A stretch of 64,000 nt of DNA from Clostridiales bacterium (GCA_015243575.1 CP042469.1:2012929-2076928); one strand, 5' to 3'; positions 8,109 through 16,694 are shown, counted from the first letter of the stretch. The notes: generated from the letters alone by a model not told the origin. Made by a program: numbers and translations.

Positions 8109-9305
8109 ATGACAAAACGCAGCTATGGAAATCATTTAGGATTTCAGACAAAAGCAGTACATTCTGGAAATGATGTAGATGGTGAAACCGGTGCGATCCG
8201 TCGTCCTATCACAATGGCAAACAGTTATGCTCTTCCCGATGATCCTTCAGAATTAAATTGGAGCAGCTCCGGAGGAAAGCCCATCTATACCCGCAATGGC
8301 GGTGCAAATCAGAATTATCTGCAGGATAAGCTGAAAGCACTTGAAGGCGGCGAGGATTGCGTCGTACTGGCCAGTGGCGTAGTTGCATTATCGGGCCTTT
8401 TCTTTGCCCTTCTTAGGTCAGGAGACCATATTGTCTTCTCAAATATTACCTACGTTGCTGTCTATCGTCTGCTGAAAGAGCTTCATCCTGAGAAGTATGG
8501 GGTAGAAACAAGCCTGGTTGATACCTCTGATATTGAAAAAATCAGAGCAGCCATCCGACCCAACACGAAGTTAATCCATATTGAGACGCCGGGGAATCCC
8601 ACAACACAAATCAGTAACATAGCTGCCATTTCAAAGCTAGCGCATGAGAATGGAGTACTGCTGTCCGTGGACAATACGTTTGCTTCCCCCTATACGCAAA
8701 GACCACTTGAACTTGGAGCGGATCTCGTTATAGAAAGTCTTACAAAGTACATCAATGGTCACGGTGATGCAATGGGCGGTGCGGTAATCGGAGCACGACT
8801 CCTGATTGAAAAAATACGTTCAGATTCCATGGTGAATCTAGGTGGTACGATCAGTCCCTTTAATGCTTGGCTTATCATGCGGGGTGCAGTCACTCTGCCG
8901 CTGCGCATGAGGGAGCATAACAGCAATGCACTTGCCATTGCCGAATATCTGGAGAAAAAAGATGGAGTTCGATTTGTCGCCTACCCCGGTCTAGAAAGTC
9001 ATAAGGGACATGAAGTTGCAAAAAAGCAAATGATGAATGGCTTTGGCGGAGTTCTTTCCTTTGGACTCAATGCTGATCATGACACACACAATCGTTTTGT
9101 GTCTGCCTTGCAAATCATAACCTCAGCAGTTTCCTTGGGCCATGACGAAAGTCTTATTGTTTTCCTTGGCGAAAATGACGAGCGCCAATACTTATATCCC
9201 GAAGAATTCCATGGAGGTTTTTTCCGCTTCAGTGTCGGAATTGAAAACGCTTCGGATTTGATTCAGGATCTGGACCAGGCGCTAAAAGCAGTGGGCCTAG
9301 ATTGA
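8109..9305 (+). CDS. PLP-dependent trans-sulfuration enzyme (cystathionine/methionine lyase or synthase family)
   Basis: A 398-residue fold-type I PLP enzyme of the Cys/Met metabolism family. K213 in ESLTKYINGHGD is the expected Schiff-base lysine, D188 in SVDNTFASPYTQ contacts the PLP ring nitrogen, and the LASGVVALSG region forms the phosphate-binding side. Length is normal for cystathionine gamma-synthase, beta/gamma-lyase or methionine gamma-lyase; the sequence alone does not decide between them. The start at 8109 has AAGGAGG nine bases upstream; an ATG at 8040 overlaps the -10 element and is excluded. The gene is monocistronic and ends a few bases from the convergent ada gene. Confidence 0.88.
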   Translation: MTKRSYGNHLGFQTKAVHSGNDVDGETGAIRRPITMANSYALPDDPSELNWSSSGGKPIYTRNGGANQNYLQDKLKALEGGEDCVVLASGVVALSGLFFALLRSGDHIVFSNITYVAVYRLLKELHPEKYGVETSLVDTSDIEKIRAAIRPNTKLIHIETPGNPTTQISNIAAISKLAHENGVLLSVDNTFASPYTQRPLELGADLVIESLTKYINGHGDAMGGAVIGARLLIEKIRSDSMVNLGGTISPFNAWLIMRGAVTLPLRMREHNSNALAIAEYLEKKDGVRFVAYPGLESHKGHEVAKKQMMNGFGGVLSFGLNADHDTHNRFVSALQIITSAVSLGHDESLIVFLGENDERQYLYPEEFHGGFFRFSVGIENASDLIQDLDQALKAVGLD

Positions 9306-9312
9306 ATACGTT

Positions 9313-10338
9313 TTACCGGTTCTGCTCCAACCGCAACAATTTTTCCTTAAGCGGTATCCCTCCCGCATAACCGACAAGGGAGCCATCAGAACCAATCACC
9401 CGATGACAAGGAATCATGATTAGGATTGGATTTTTGTTGTTTGCCATTCCTACTGCACGGCTTGAACCTGGATTTCCAATTTCTTCTGCGATCTGTTTAT
9501 AAGAGCGAGTTTCACCATAGGGGATCCTCATTAATGCTTCCCATACTTTCTTTTGAAAGAGAGTGCCATGAGGCTCAAGTGGTACATCAAATACGATACG
9601 CTTTCCTGTCAGGTATTCTTTGATCTCAGATGCTGCTTGATCGGTCAAGCCTGTTTTGTTTTCTTCCGTATGAGGCGGGATGTGATTTCCATACAAAATT
9701 TTAATAATTGAACTGTTGCTGGCTGCGATTGTGATCTCACCAATGCTCGTTTTGTAAAGACCATAGGATCTATCCTCTGATTCCTTTGTTTTTTCGATCG
9801 CTTCTTCTCTATATGCTTTCGGCGTCATTCCGGTAGATTTGCGGAAAAAGGAGAAAAACGCAGACAGGCTCTCAAAACCAAGAGAAAATGCAATTTCTAT
9901 CACCGGCAGAGTTGTTTTTTTCAGCTTTTCCTCTGCCGCTTTTCGTCTTAATAAGTTCCTATATTCTGTTGGGGTCATACCGTACTGCACTTTAAATATT
10001 TGGGTCATTCGATGCTCGGAAACACCAAGACACAGCAATTCATCGTATAATTTCTCCTTCTCGCAGAAGAACTGTTCAATTATGTTTTTCGCCATTAACC
10101 CTACCTCTTTCACCGGTTCATATTCCAAAAGATCTGGGCGACAGCGCTTGCATGGACGAAATCCCGCTGCAGCAGCGGCTTCACTGCTTGGGAAAAATAC
10201 GATGTTTTTCCTTAATGGCGTTTTTGATTTACAGGAGGGACGACAAAATATCCCCGTTGATTTCACCGCATAAACGAACATGCCATCCGTATTGGCGCTA
10301 TTATTGGTCAACGCCTCCCATTTTTCTTGATCCGTCAC
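9313..10338 (-). CDS. ada: Bifunctional Ada: methylphosphotriester sensor and O6-alkylguanine-DNA alkyltransferase
   Basis: A 341-residue three-part protein. The N-terminal Ada zinc domain has C32, C36, C63 and C66 (FCRPSC..PCKRC). An AraC-type helix-turn-helix spans about 85-185. The C-terminal alkyltransferase has the active Cys near 311 in MIPCHRVIG. In E. coli Ada, methyl transfer to the zinc-site Cys turns the protein into an activator of alkylation repair. Here the gene is alone, so autoregulation is likely. It is convergent with the trans-sulfuration gene, leaving seven bases between them. Confidence 0.93.
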   Translation of the reverse strand: MTDQEKWEALTNNSANTDGMFVYAVKSTGIFCRPSCKSKTPLRKNIVFFPSSEAAAAAGFRPCKRCRPDLLEYEPVKEVGLMAKNIIEQFFCEKEKLYDELLCLGVSEHRMTQIFKVQYGMTPTEYRNLLRRKAAEEKLKKTTLPVIEIAFSLGFESLSAFFSFFRKSTGMTPKAYREEAIEKTKESEDRSYGLYKTSIGEITIAASNSSIIKILYGNHIPPHTEENKTGLTDQAASEIKEYLTGKRIVFDVPLEPHGTLFQKKVWEALMRIPYGETRSYKQIAEEIGNPGSSRAVGMANNKNPILIMIPCHRVIGSDGSLVGYAGGIPLKEKLLRLEQNR

Positions 10339-10399
10339 TTTCTCACCTTCCTTATCCTGCAGTTCAGCTCATGCCATATCGGTTGATTCTACCTGTCCT

Positions 10400-10408
10400 A
10401 TTATATCA
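10400..10408 (-). promoter_or_regulatory. Extended -10 upstream of ada
   Basis: On the minus strand TGATATAAT lies about 60 bases before the ada start. No good -35 is present, which would suit activation by Ada itself (inference). Confidence 0.45.
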
Positions 10409-10470
10409 AATTAGCGTAATGAAATCTTACGGAATCTGAACATTCAATTCCTTGCGTATTCTTCGCATCA

Positions 10471-10504
10471 AAGAGAAAGGGCTCAAGATCTAAGATCCGA
10501 GCCC
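10471..10504 (-). terminator. Terminator of the orphan small gene
   Basis: GGGCTC pairs with GAGCCC, with an inner ATCT/AGAT pairing. Reading the minus strand, TTTCTCTTT follows. Confidence 0.5.
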
Positions 10505-10588
10505 ATTGCTATACAAGGAAACACTTATCAAATCAGTGCTTCTTTAGATTTTAATTCGTTCTAGGGGTCATAGCTTGTGTCTATAAAC

Positions 10589-10939
10589 CTAGTACGGACA
10601 GCTCGGCGGGAATCCGCTTCTTACTTTCGTCCAGATTTTTGTTCCATAGTTCAGTGTGTTTGCTACCTGATAGATCGTATTCGCATCTGCAACTACCAAT
10701 GACATGCTGCCGATATAATCATCGTTGGTTTGCGGTACGTCAACCCATTGGCCTATGATGCTATCTCCTACCCTATAGCCAATATATATATTTGAGAAGG
10801 GATAGGCTCCTAATGCACTGACGGACGCCCAGAAAATTTGGATGCTATCGCCTAAAATTACCTGGCGAAGATAGGTTGTAGAACCGTCATCTCCCAGCCA
10901 AGTTCCGGTTAAATCAAAAGAGTCATCCATTATGGTCAT
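10589..10939 (-). CDS. Small hypothetical protein, probably beta-rich
   Basis: A 116-residue protein I do not recognise. It begins MTIMDDSFDLTGTWLGDDGS and consists of short Gly- and aromatic-punctuated strands (GTWL, YLRQVILGDSIQIFWASV, YIGYRVGDSIIGQWVDV), suggesting a small beta-barrel. There is no signal peptide or membrane segment. The start is the ATG with AAGGAGG nine bases upstream. The frame stays open further upstream, but that part is the translated T-arm of tRNA-like sequence and is not protein. It lies just downstream of the tRNA-Arg region, a common site for acquired genes. Confidence 0.65.
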   Translation of the reverse strand: MTIMDDSFDLTGTWLGDDGSTTYLRQVILGDSIQIFWASVSALGAYPFSNIYIGYRVGDSIIGQWVDVPQTNDDYIGSMSLVVADANTIYQVANTLNYGTKIWTKVRSGFPPSCPY

Positions 10940-11007
10940 ATTAAGTTGCCTCCTTACTGCCGATAACTCGACAGTTAACATATTATATTCGTCCCAAACG
11001 AGTTTGG

Positions 11008-11058
11008 TACTAGAGGCAGGGCTGACGGACGCTTTCGGGTTCGAATCCCTATCTAGTA
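11008..11058 (+). other. Truncated tRNA-like remnant, mirror of the tRNA-Arg 3' end
   Basis: TACTAGA at 11008-11014 is fully complementary to TCTAGTA at 11052-11058, like an acceptor stem. Just inside the latter is a T-arm, GGGTTCGAATCCC. Only 20 bases lie between acceptor and T-arm, so D- and anticodon arms are missing. The T-arm and the following A-run plus hairpin mirror the 3' end of the tRNA-Arg on the opposite strand. Confidence 0.5.
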
Positions 11059-11060
11059 TA

Positions 11061-11099
11061 AAAAAAATACACTCACCGTAAAGATGAGTGTATTTTTTT
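11061..11099. terminator. Bidirectional terminator beside tRNA-Arg
   Basis: TACACTCA and TGAGTGTA pair around a nine-base loop, flanked by A-run and T-run. It serves tRNA-Arg on the minus strand and is symmetrical for the plus strand. Confidence 0.8.
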
Positions 11100-11175
11100 G
11101 GTGCGCCCATAGGGATTCGAACCCCAGACCTTCGCATTCGTAGTGCGCGACTCTATCCAGCTGAGCTATGAGCGC
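11099..11175 (-). tRNA. tRNA-Arg (ACG)
   Basis: On the minus strand the acceptor GCGCTCA pairs with TGGGCGC. The anticodon loop CTACGAA gives ACG. The T-loop is TTCGAAT and an encoded A-CCA end follows. The anticodon stem has one weak closing pair (G-A). A promoter lies upstream and a terminator hairpin directly follows. Confidence 0.92.
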
Positions 11176-11204
11176 ATGTCCCTGTCTAACAGAGTACATC
11201 AATT

Positions 11205-11234
11205 ATTATATAACAATAGTACTGGGATTGTCAA
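11205..11234 (-). promoter_or_regulatory. Promoter of tRNA-Arg
   Basis: Minus strand TTGACA, 18-base spacer, TATAAT, about 30 bases before the tRNA 5' end. Confidence 0.75.
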
Positions 11235-11297
11235 AAGAAAAATCTATTATTTTGTATAATTATTCCGTCTTTCTTCGACAGCGAAATTGTCTCTAAT

Positions 11298-11633
11298 TTA
11301 AACAAAGATAAATTGTACGAGAAACATATACACAGCTGTCCCTCCGATAATACTTAGAAGATTGTTTTTGCGCCAAAGATGCAGTCCTACAACCACTGTT
11401 ACCGCGATCAATTCCGGTATACCATGAGGCGCATTCATCATACTGACGTTTTTCAGGCAGTAAACGATCAACATCCCCATCACAGCAGGGGGCAGCACAT
11501 TTCCGAGATAAACAATCACCTTTGGAATTTGACCGGATCTGCTGAATAAAAGAAAAGGAGCGGCTCTCAAACCAAAGGTCACAGCAGAAATTACAAGGAT
11601 AATTAGTGCAGATGCTCCAAAAGTCAACGTCAT
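11298..11633 (-). CDS. azlD: AzlD-family exporter small subunit
   Basis: A 111-residue protein with three to four hydrophobic helices and the AzlD layout (an RAAPFLLF motif near residue 25, VLPPAVMGMLIVYCL, and a C-terminal GGTAVYMFLVQ helix). AzlD is the small subunit of the AzlCD (BrnFE-like) branched-chain amino acid exporter. Its start overlaps the end of azlC by four bases, so the two are translationally coupled. Confidence 0.9.
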   Translation of the reverse strand: MTLTFGASALIILVISAVTFGLRAAPFLLFSRSGQIPKVIVYLGNVLPPAVMGMLIVYCLKNVSMMNAPHGIPELIAVTVVVGLHLWRKNNLLSIIGGTAVYMFLVQFIFV

Positions 11634-12346
11634 TTTTCAAGGTCCTCCTCTCTGGTTTTCTCCTCCAGCTTCGGCTCAATTGTTTTCCGCATCAGCATTA
11701 GAGATAGGACAATCAAAACCATGGACGGTATGACAAGGTTGCCCGGACCCACAGCAAGCAAAGCAGCCACACTGCAAAAAACCCCTGTTATAGCGGGAAT
11801 ATGGGTGTGATAAAGCTTCCATTGGTCAATAAAAATAACGATAAACAGTGCCGTCATAGCAAAGTCCATTCCATGTGTATTGAACGTGATCAGCGAGCCG
11901 GCCAAGGCGCCGATAACAGAACCTGCAATCCAGTAGGATTGGTTAAGAAACGCTACACAGAGCAGGAATTTTTTGTCGTCTACATTCTCAGGCGGCTTGA
12001 TTCCGCAAAGAAGAGAGTACGTTTCATCAGTCAGAGCAAAAGCCATATACCACTTTTTAAATCCCATCTTGCCGAAACGTTCCAAAAAAGACAGCCCATA
12101 AAAAATGTGGCGGAAGTTTACCACCAGTGTCATAATCGCAATTTGTATCAAGCCTAAACCGCCGCTGAAGAAGCTTACTGCAATGAACTGCATCGCTCCT
12201 GCATAAACAAACAGGCTGATAAAAAATGCCCATATGAAATTATACCCTGCATTCTGGAATAATAGGCCAAATGCAATTCCTATGGATAAGTACCCAAGCA
12301 TAACTGGTATTGTATATGGAAAAGCTGTTTTAATTGCGTTCTTCAT
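11630..12346 (-). CDS. azlC: AzlC-family branched-chain amino acid exporter
   Basis: A 238-residue integral membrane protein with the AzlC signature near the N-terminus (TIPVMLGYLSIGIAFGLLF, then FVYAGAMQFIAV) and about six further hydrophobic helices. With AzlD it should export branched-chain amino acids or analogues (family knowledge). The charged C-terminal tail is cytosolic. The ribosome site before the ATG is weak (GAAAGAGA). It is divergent from the glycine-rich protein gene. Confidence 0.9.
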   Translation of the reverse strand: MKNAIKTAFPYTIPVMLGYLSIGIAFGLLFQNAGYNFIWAFFISLFVYAGAMQFIAVSFFSGGLGLIQIAIMTLVVNFRHIFYGLSFLERFGKMGFKKWYMAFALTDETYSLLCGIKPPENVDDKKFLLCVAFLNQSYWIAGSVIGALAGSLITFNTHGMDFAMTALFIVIFIDQWKLYHTHIPAITGVFCSVAALLAVGPGNLVIPSMVLIVLSLMLMRKTIEPKLEEKTREEDLEK

Positions 12347-12521
12347 TGTATTTTCTCTTTCTAATTTGCGTTCTAAATTATCTTTCTCTTATCTTATTGG
12401 GAATGCTTTTAGGCTGCTACCAATGCCTGTCTCCAACTTTATTGTGCATAAGACCCTGTTTTATAGTATACTAATGAAAGCAGCTTTTTTCAATGTGTTT
12501 CTTGAAAGGGGATTAAGAGCA

Positions 12522-13049
12522 GTGAATAATATAAAAAAAGCAGGGATTATAACAGGGGCAGTCGTGGGAGGCGTAATTGGAGGAACGATATCGGTAATCG
12601 GTAAGGTAACCAAAAAGAAGTTCATCGACGAGCTGGGAGAAAGTGTCGTTGATTCAACGATATTAACTGGTGGTATTGCAGGCGAAATCGCAAGCGGTAC
12701 AACCCACCTAATATCCGGAAAGATACAAAATCAGCAGGATAAGCTGGAGGAGGGCAAGACAGAGCTCAAATCTGCCGGAAGCCAAGTAGTTCATAATTTT
12801 GTGAACAATGTAAAAACAGTGGTTGATAACAGCGGAGAGATTCTGGAAGGTGTCAAGGAAAAAGACGGCAAGAAAATCCTGCGCGGCACGAAAACTCTTG
12901 CAAAAGTTGTTGCAGTAGGAGCCATAACGGTAGGAGCTATCAAGATTAAACCTGAGGATGATCTCACAGAATCTCCTAGCGAAGCAGTTCTCACAGAGAG
13001 TTCGAAAGCCGATACTACTTCCGATACAGGAGTACAAAAAACCATCTAA
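12522..13049 (+). CDS. Glycine-zipper-like hypothetical protein
   Basis: A 175-residue protein that I do not assign to a named family. A glycine-rich segment at about 7-28 (GIITGAVVGGVIGGTISVIG) looks like a glycine-zipper membrane insertion. Polar amphipathic helices and a second hydrophobic Gly/Ala stretch near 135-150 follow, then an acidic Ser/Thr-rich tail. The chosen GTG start has AAAGGGG about 12 bases upstream; the frame is open for 96 codons further but lacks a ribosome site and overlaps azlC. It has its own terminator. Confidence 0.6.
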   Translation: MNNIKKAGIITGAVVGGVIGGTISVIGKVTKKKFIDELGESVVDSTILTGGIAGEIASGTTHLISGKIQNQQDKLEEGKTELKSAGSQVVHNFVNNVKTVVDNSGEILEGVKEKDGKKILRGTKTLAKVVAVGAITVGAIKIKPEDDLTESPSEAVLTESSKADTTSDTGVQKTI

Positions 13050-13060
13050 CATAATAAATT

Positions 13061-13098
13061 AAGGACAGCAATTTGCAGTAATGCATGCTGTCCTTTTT
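13061..13098 (+). terminator. Terminator
   Basis: AAGGACAGCA pairs perfectly with TGCTGTCCTT, followed by a T-run. Confidence 0.85.
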
Positions 13099-13183
13099 AT
13101 ATCCTCAGTCAATCAATGTTATAATTAATCTGATCATTATCTTATATAAATTTACAGTTTTACAGCAAGTCGTTTGCTGATTC

Positions 13184-13873
13184 CTAATTAATAGACTGTT
13201 CCTCACAGTTTCTGATTTTTTTCATGCCTACTTCTGCCCTGGCCTGAGAATTCAGTAAATGCACCAGGATCTTATCTGCCGCTTTATTCTCATTTCTTTC
13301 CTTGATGGCAAGATAGATTTCATAATGCTCTCCAAGGATTGCATCTAGATTATCATTACAATAAACTGTCACTTTTCTTGTTTGGTGAACATATTCCTGA
13401 TATGATTTCAGGATCTGAATCAAAAATCTACTTCGAGAAGCGTCGTAGATAATTTCATGAAATCTCTTATTGATTTCCATTACACGTTTCCCATCTTTTT
13501 TCTTCGTGTAAAATTCCATCAGCTCATACTCGTCCTGAAGGCTCTTGATCTCCTCATCAGTAATTTTATTCACTGTCCATTTAACCGCTAGAACCTCAAC
13601 TGCAGTCCTTACAGCATAAACATCGTTGATATCCTGATTTGTAAATCCAAGGCAGAACGATCCTCTATTGGGGATTGATTCGATCAGCCCCTCCGCCTCC
13701 AGCTGTTTGATTGCTTCGCGCACCGGAGTCCTGCTCACCCTTAGTTCTTCTGCAATCTGATTTTCCTTGATCCTTTCGCCGATCCCATATTCGCCTTTTA
13801 AAATTCGGTCCCGGATCGTATTTGCAATTTCGACGGTAAGCGAAAAAGCATTTAGAAAGGTTACTTCAGCCAT
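13184..13873 (-). CDS. GntR-family regulator with FCD ligand domain
   Basis: A 229-residue regulator. The N-terminal winged helix (about 10-75) has the GntR pattern ERIKENQIAEELRVSRTPVREAIKQLEAEGLI. The helical C-terminal FCD domain follows, with Asp/His metal or acid-binding positions of the FadR/LldR type (FHEIIYDASRS, DAILGEHYEIYLAI). Such proteins usually sense small organic acids. It lies after the gltS-like gene on the same strand, with a strong hairpin between. A likely operator type, TTGTATACAA, is present upstream of korA. Confidence 0.88.
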   Translation of the reverse strand: MAEVTFLNAFSLTVEIANTIRDRILKGEYGIGERIKENQIAEELRVSRTPVREAIKQLEAEGLIESIPNRGSFCLGFTNQDINDVYAVRTAVEVLAVKWTVNKITDEEIKSLQDEYELMEFYTKKKDGKRVMEINKRFHEIIYDASRSRFLIQILKSYQEYVHQTRKVTVYCNDNLDAILGEHYEIYLAIKERNENKAADKILVHLLNSQARAEVGMKKIRNCEEQSIN

Positions 13874-13943
13874 TATCTATCACCCCTATAATTCTATTAT
13901 ATGATTACTGATTTGTGTCAGTTCTGCTATGTTTTGTGGATCA

Positions 13944-13983
13944 CACCAAAGCAGTTACTCCGATAGGAATAACTGCTTTGGTG
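13944..13983. other. Perfect 14-bp hairpin between gltS and gntR
   Basis: CACCAAAGCAGTTA and TAACTGCTTTGGTG pair perfectly around a 12-base loop. No real T-tract follows in either direction, so it may be a transcript-end stabiliser or a weak terminator after the gltS-like gene. Confidence 0.5.
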
Positions 13984-14035
13984 CTTCTGTTTGATTTGTA
14001 GTTTATGAGAAAGTTAGTCTATTGGTATGGTTGAA

Positions 14036-15433
14036 TTACTCCTGCGCCGAACCAAATATCGGCTCATTCTCGACTGCGCCTCTTTCTCCTAGTGGAGTCT
14101 TCAGGTACCACCATTTAAAGATGATATTCGCAGCAACGCATACAGCTCCAATTAAGAGGAAGATTCCAACGAAGGTCCAATGCTGGCCTCCCATGAGCAT
14201 AGCTGGTCCTGCAGACCATGCAAATAATTCGATGGGGGTATTCAAGGAACCAACGATAGCAGTATCCGAAAGTGTCTTGGATTTATTTTCCGGATCTACA
14301 ATTCGAAGCAGTGTCAGACCGATGGCAAATACACCTGTGGCATAGCCATAAACAAAGATAGATCGTTCAAACCAACTTTCATTGTTCATAGCAGGTCCCA
14401 TAACCCTCATCATGAATACAACCACCACAATACCGGACAGCGCCAGCAAGGAAAGGGGCAGTGCATATTCCACAACTACAGGAAGCTTAATGGAGGCCAC
14501 ACCGAAGAATACAAGGTAATCCGTAGCAGAACTCCCCAGTCTTGTAACGATTCTATCATCAACATATTTATACACGCCCTTTTTTCCCTGTCCAAGAGCA
14601 ACGTACATAATCAGTGCAAGAACAAATGCGATGGTGAAGGTCGGAAAGCCAAGTGCCCATCTTTCTTCGATATAGGTATTTAATAGATAACCCAGACCGG
14701 AAGGGATCAAAATCAACGCCATATGAAATGCAAGGGGATCTAGGGCAATTGAGGAAATGGTATCGGATCCGATCGCAGTTCTGTTTTCCTTTTGGACAAG
14801 TCCCGTTTTCAGATCATCTGAAATCTTGGAAAAGTCCTTGACATATTGGGTGTATCCCTTTCTCGTTGCCCATTTAATAAAGATAAGTCCGCCGAAAATA
14901 CCTGCGAGAATACCGATTGTTGCAGCGGTCATCCCAAGGTCTGTTGCATCCGCAAAGCCTAACGCTTCGAAAGAGCTTCCTACGGCAGCGGCGGTCCCGT
15001 GCCCACCGTAGAATCCCGCAACCAAAAGCATTCCAAAACCGTTGTTCACCTGTGGAGCAACCTTTGAAATCACCAGGATAGAAAATGCGATGGGCAGAGA
15101 AAATTGAATCGCCATGGTCAGAATTTTATAAGACGCATATGCTCCCATTCTGTTCAGATCCTTTTTCATGCTTCCCGGTGAAAATGAAAATCCATTGATA
15201 CCAACAGAAGCAAATACGAAGATCGTAATTAATCCCGCATAAGATCCTATGGTTTCGGAGAAGGGCAGAACATTCAAAAAGTTCGGGCCCAGCGCCAGTC
15301 CGAGAAATCCGGCAATCAAACTGGCAGGAATAAAAGTCTCTTGAATAAATTTGATTTTAGCACGAAGGAATATTCCAATGAGAATAAGCCCGCTTGCACA
15401 AGCGAAATCCACGAGTAGTGTGTATATCGTCAT
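14036..15433 (-). CDS. gltS: Sodium/glutamate symporter (GltS family)
   Basis: A 465-residue membrane protein with about ten or more hydrophobic helices and GltS-type Gly-rich re-entrant segments (LLVAGFYGGHGTAAAVGSSF in the first half, LSLLALSGIVVVVFMM in the second). The family imports glutamate with sodium. It is somewhat longer than E. coli GltS and ends in a polar tail. The start has AAGGAG nine bases upstream. Only 22 bases separate it from the upstream alanine-dehydrogenase-like gene, so both probably come from the sigma-54 promoter at 16677-16694. Confidence 0.85.
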   Translation of the reverse strand: MTIYTLLVDFACASGLILIGIFLRAKIKFIQETFIPASLIAGFLGLALGPNFLNVLPFSETIGSYAGLITIFVFASVGINGFSFSPGSMKKDLNRMGAYASYKILTMAIQFSLPIAFSILVISKVAPQVNNGFGMLLVAGFYGGHGTAAAVGSSFEALGFADATDLGMTAATIGILAGIFGGLIFIKWATRKGYTQYVKDFSKISDDLKTGLVQKENRTAIGSDTISSIALDPLAFHMALILIPSGLGYLLNTYIEERWALGFPTFTIAFVLALIMYVALGQGKKGVYKYVDDRIVTRLGSSATDYLVFFGVASIKLPVVVEYALPLSLLALSGIVVVVFMMRVMGPAMNNESWFERSIFVYGYATGVFAIGLTLLRIVDPENKSKTLSDTAIVGSLNTPIELFAWSAGPAMLMGGQHWTFVGIFLLIGAVCVAANIIFKWWYLKTPLGERGAVENEPIFGSAQE

Positions 15434-15455
15434 GTCTTAGATCTCCTTCTTCCTA

Positions 15456-16622
15456 TTAAATTTTTATAAAATGATCCGATTTCGTTGTTGTAGCCGATGG
15501 AGCCGGGTCTATTTTCTTATCTGACAGGTTCAAGATATCTTCCGGTCTAATCCATTGTCTGCCCTGAATAGCGCTGGTTTCTTCATGAGTAAGATATCCT
15601 TTGTAAGCTGTTAAGCTTCTTCTAAGAAATCCATCCTTCATGCACGCTTTTTCTACTCCTAGATTCATGATGGAACGAAAATGGGGCAATACCGAAGCCG
15701 CATAGGCTTCCGACACAGATCTTGCAATAGAACCGGGAATATTGCTCACACCGTAGTGCACAATACCGCTTTCAATATATGTGGGGTTTTCATGGGTAGT
15801 CTCATGAAATGACTCGATTGCTCCGGGAGTATCGTTACTGATATCAACGATAACCGATCCCTTCTCCATCAAGGAAAGCATTTCCCTGTCGATGAGATAG
15901 TCCGTACATCCTTTGGGCCATTTTACACTGTTTATGACCAGATCGATTTCGGGAAGCAGTTTCTTGATGTTTTCTTTTGTTGAAAACTGAGTGTTGACCT
16001 GCTCGTTATAAATTCTTCCGATATCTCTGAGGGTCTCCATGCTGATGTCCATGACTGTACACCATGCACCAAGGGAATGCAGCACCTGCAAAGCAGATTT
16101 TCCCACCAAACCGCCGCCAAGAATTAAAACCTTGATCCCAGGTGCGCCAGCCAGACCGCTTACGAACTTCCCTTTTCCTCCGTTGTTGGTTAACATGGAG
16201 TGAAGTCCCATTAAAGCCCCTTGTTTTCCAGCAGCTTCACAGTTGACGGAACCAAATCGATGGGAGTCCTCTGCTGTAAACGCAATACACTTGCTATCCA
16301 GCAATGCCTGCACCTCTTCAGGATGCGCAGCCGGATGTATGCACGTATATACAATTTGTCCTTCTCTCAGCATCTGGTATTCCGATGCTTCAATTTCTTT
16401 TACTTTAGCCACAAAATCACATCGTCTATAGATTTCCTCTGCCGTCTCAGCGATTTCTGCACCTGCTGCGAGATAGCTTTCATTGGTAAACCCGGCTTTT
16501 AATCCGGCATCTTTTTCAACGATTACGGTATGACCGTCACCTTTTAATGTGGTTACTTCTGAAGGGGTCGCAATAACTCTGTTCTCCCCGATCTTAATAT
16601 CCTTCAGTACACCAAATAACAA
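15456..16622 (-). CDS. ald: Alanine dehydrogenase / PNT-family NAD-dependent dehydrogenase
   Basis: A 388-residue AlaDH/PNT-family protein. It opens FGVLKDIKIGENRVIATP, the substrate-domain hallmark, with the Lys of VAKVKEI and the His of TCIHPAAHPE in expected positions. A Rossmann NAD site follows (VLILGGGLVGKSALQVL). Alanine dehydrogenase converts alanine to pyruvate and ammonia. The middle segment differs from standard enzymes and there is a ~25-residue Ser/Thr/Lys tail, so another amino or imino acid substrate is possible. The TTG start is preceded by AGAAGGTG. First gene of the sigma-54-driven pair with gltS. Confidence 0.75.
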   Translation of the reverse strand: MLFGVLKDIKIGENRVIATPSEVTTLKGDGHTVIVEKDAGLKAGFTNESYLAAGAEIAETAEEIYRRCDFVAKVKEIEASEYQMLREGQIVYTCIHPAAHPEEVQALLDSKCIAFTAEDSHRFGSVNCEAAGKQGALMGLHSMLTNNGGKGKFVSGLAGAPGIKVLILGGGLVGKSALQVLHSLGAWCTVMDISMETLRDIGRIYNEQVNTQFSTKENIKKLLPEIDLVINSVKWPKGCTDYLIDREMLSLMEKGSVIVDISNDTPGAIESFHETTHENPTYIESGIVHYGVSNIPGSIARSVSEAYAASVLPHFRSIMNLGVEKACMKDGFLRRSLTAYKGYLTHEETSAIQGRQWIRPEDILNLSDKKIDPAPSATTTKSDHFIKI

Positions 16623-16650
16623 TTCTGCATCACCTTCTCTTGTCTTTTTT

Positions 16651-16666
16651 TTCGATACGTACCGAA
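16651..16666. promoter_or_regulatory. 16-bp near-palindrome at the sigma-54 start site
   Basis: TTCGATACGTACCGAA is a 16-bp palindrome with one mismatched pair, ending exactly at the predicted transcription start. It could be a second operator. Confidence 0.35.
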
Positions 16667-16676
16667 TATTTATACA

Positions 16677-16694
16677 TAGCAAAGATGATGCCAA
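16677..16694 (-). promoter_or_regulatory. Sigma-54 (-24/-12) promoter of ald-gltS
   Basis: The minus strand reads TTGGCATCATCTTTGCTA. GG and GC are separated by exactly ten bases and 11 of 13 consensus positions of YTGGCACG-N4-TTGCW match. The start site should be near 16667, giving a 45-base leader. A sigma-54 activator gene lies just upstream. Confidence 0.8.

Noticed and set aside
10940-11137. N-terminal extension of the small gene at 10589, beginning MRRSGVRIPMGAP
   Set aside because: It is the translation of tRNA-Arg T-arm sequence and its mirrored copy, a common artefact; the real ribosome site is AAGGAGG before 10939.
12234-12521. 96-codon upstream extension of the glycine-rich protein
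   Set aside because: It overlaps the oppositely oriented azlC start, has no ribosome site and would cross the intergenic region.
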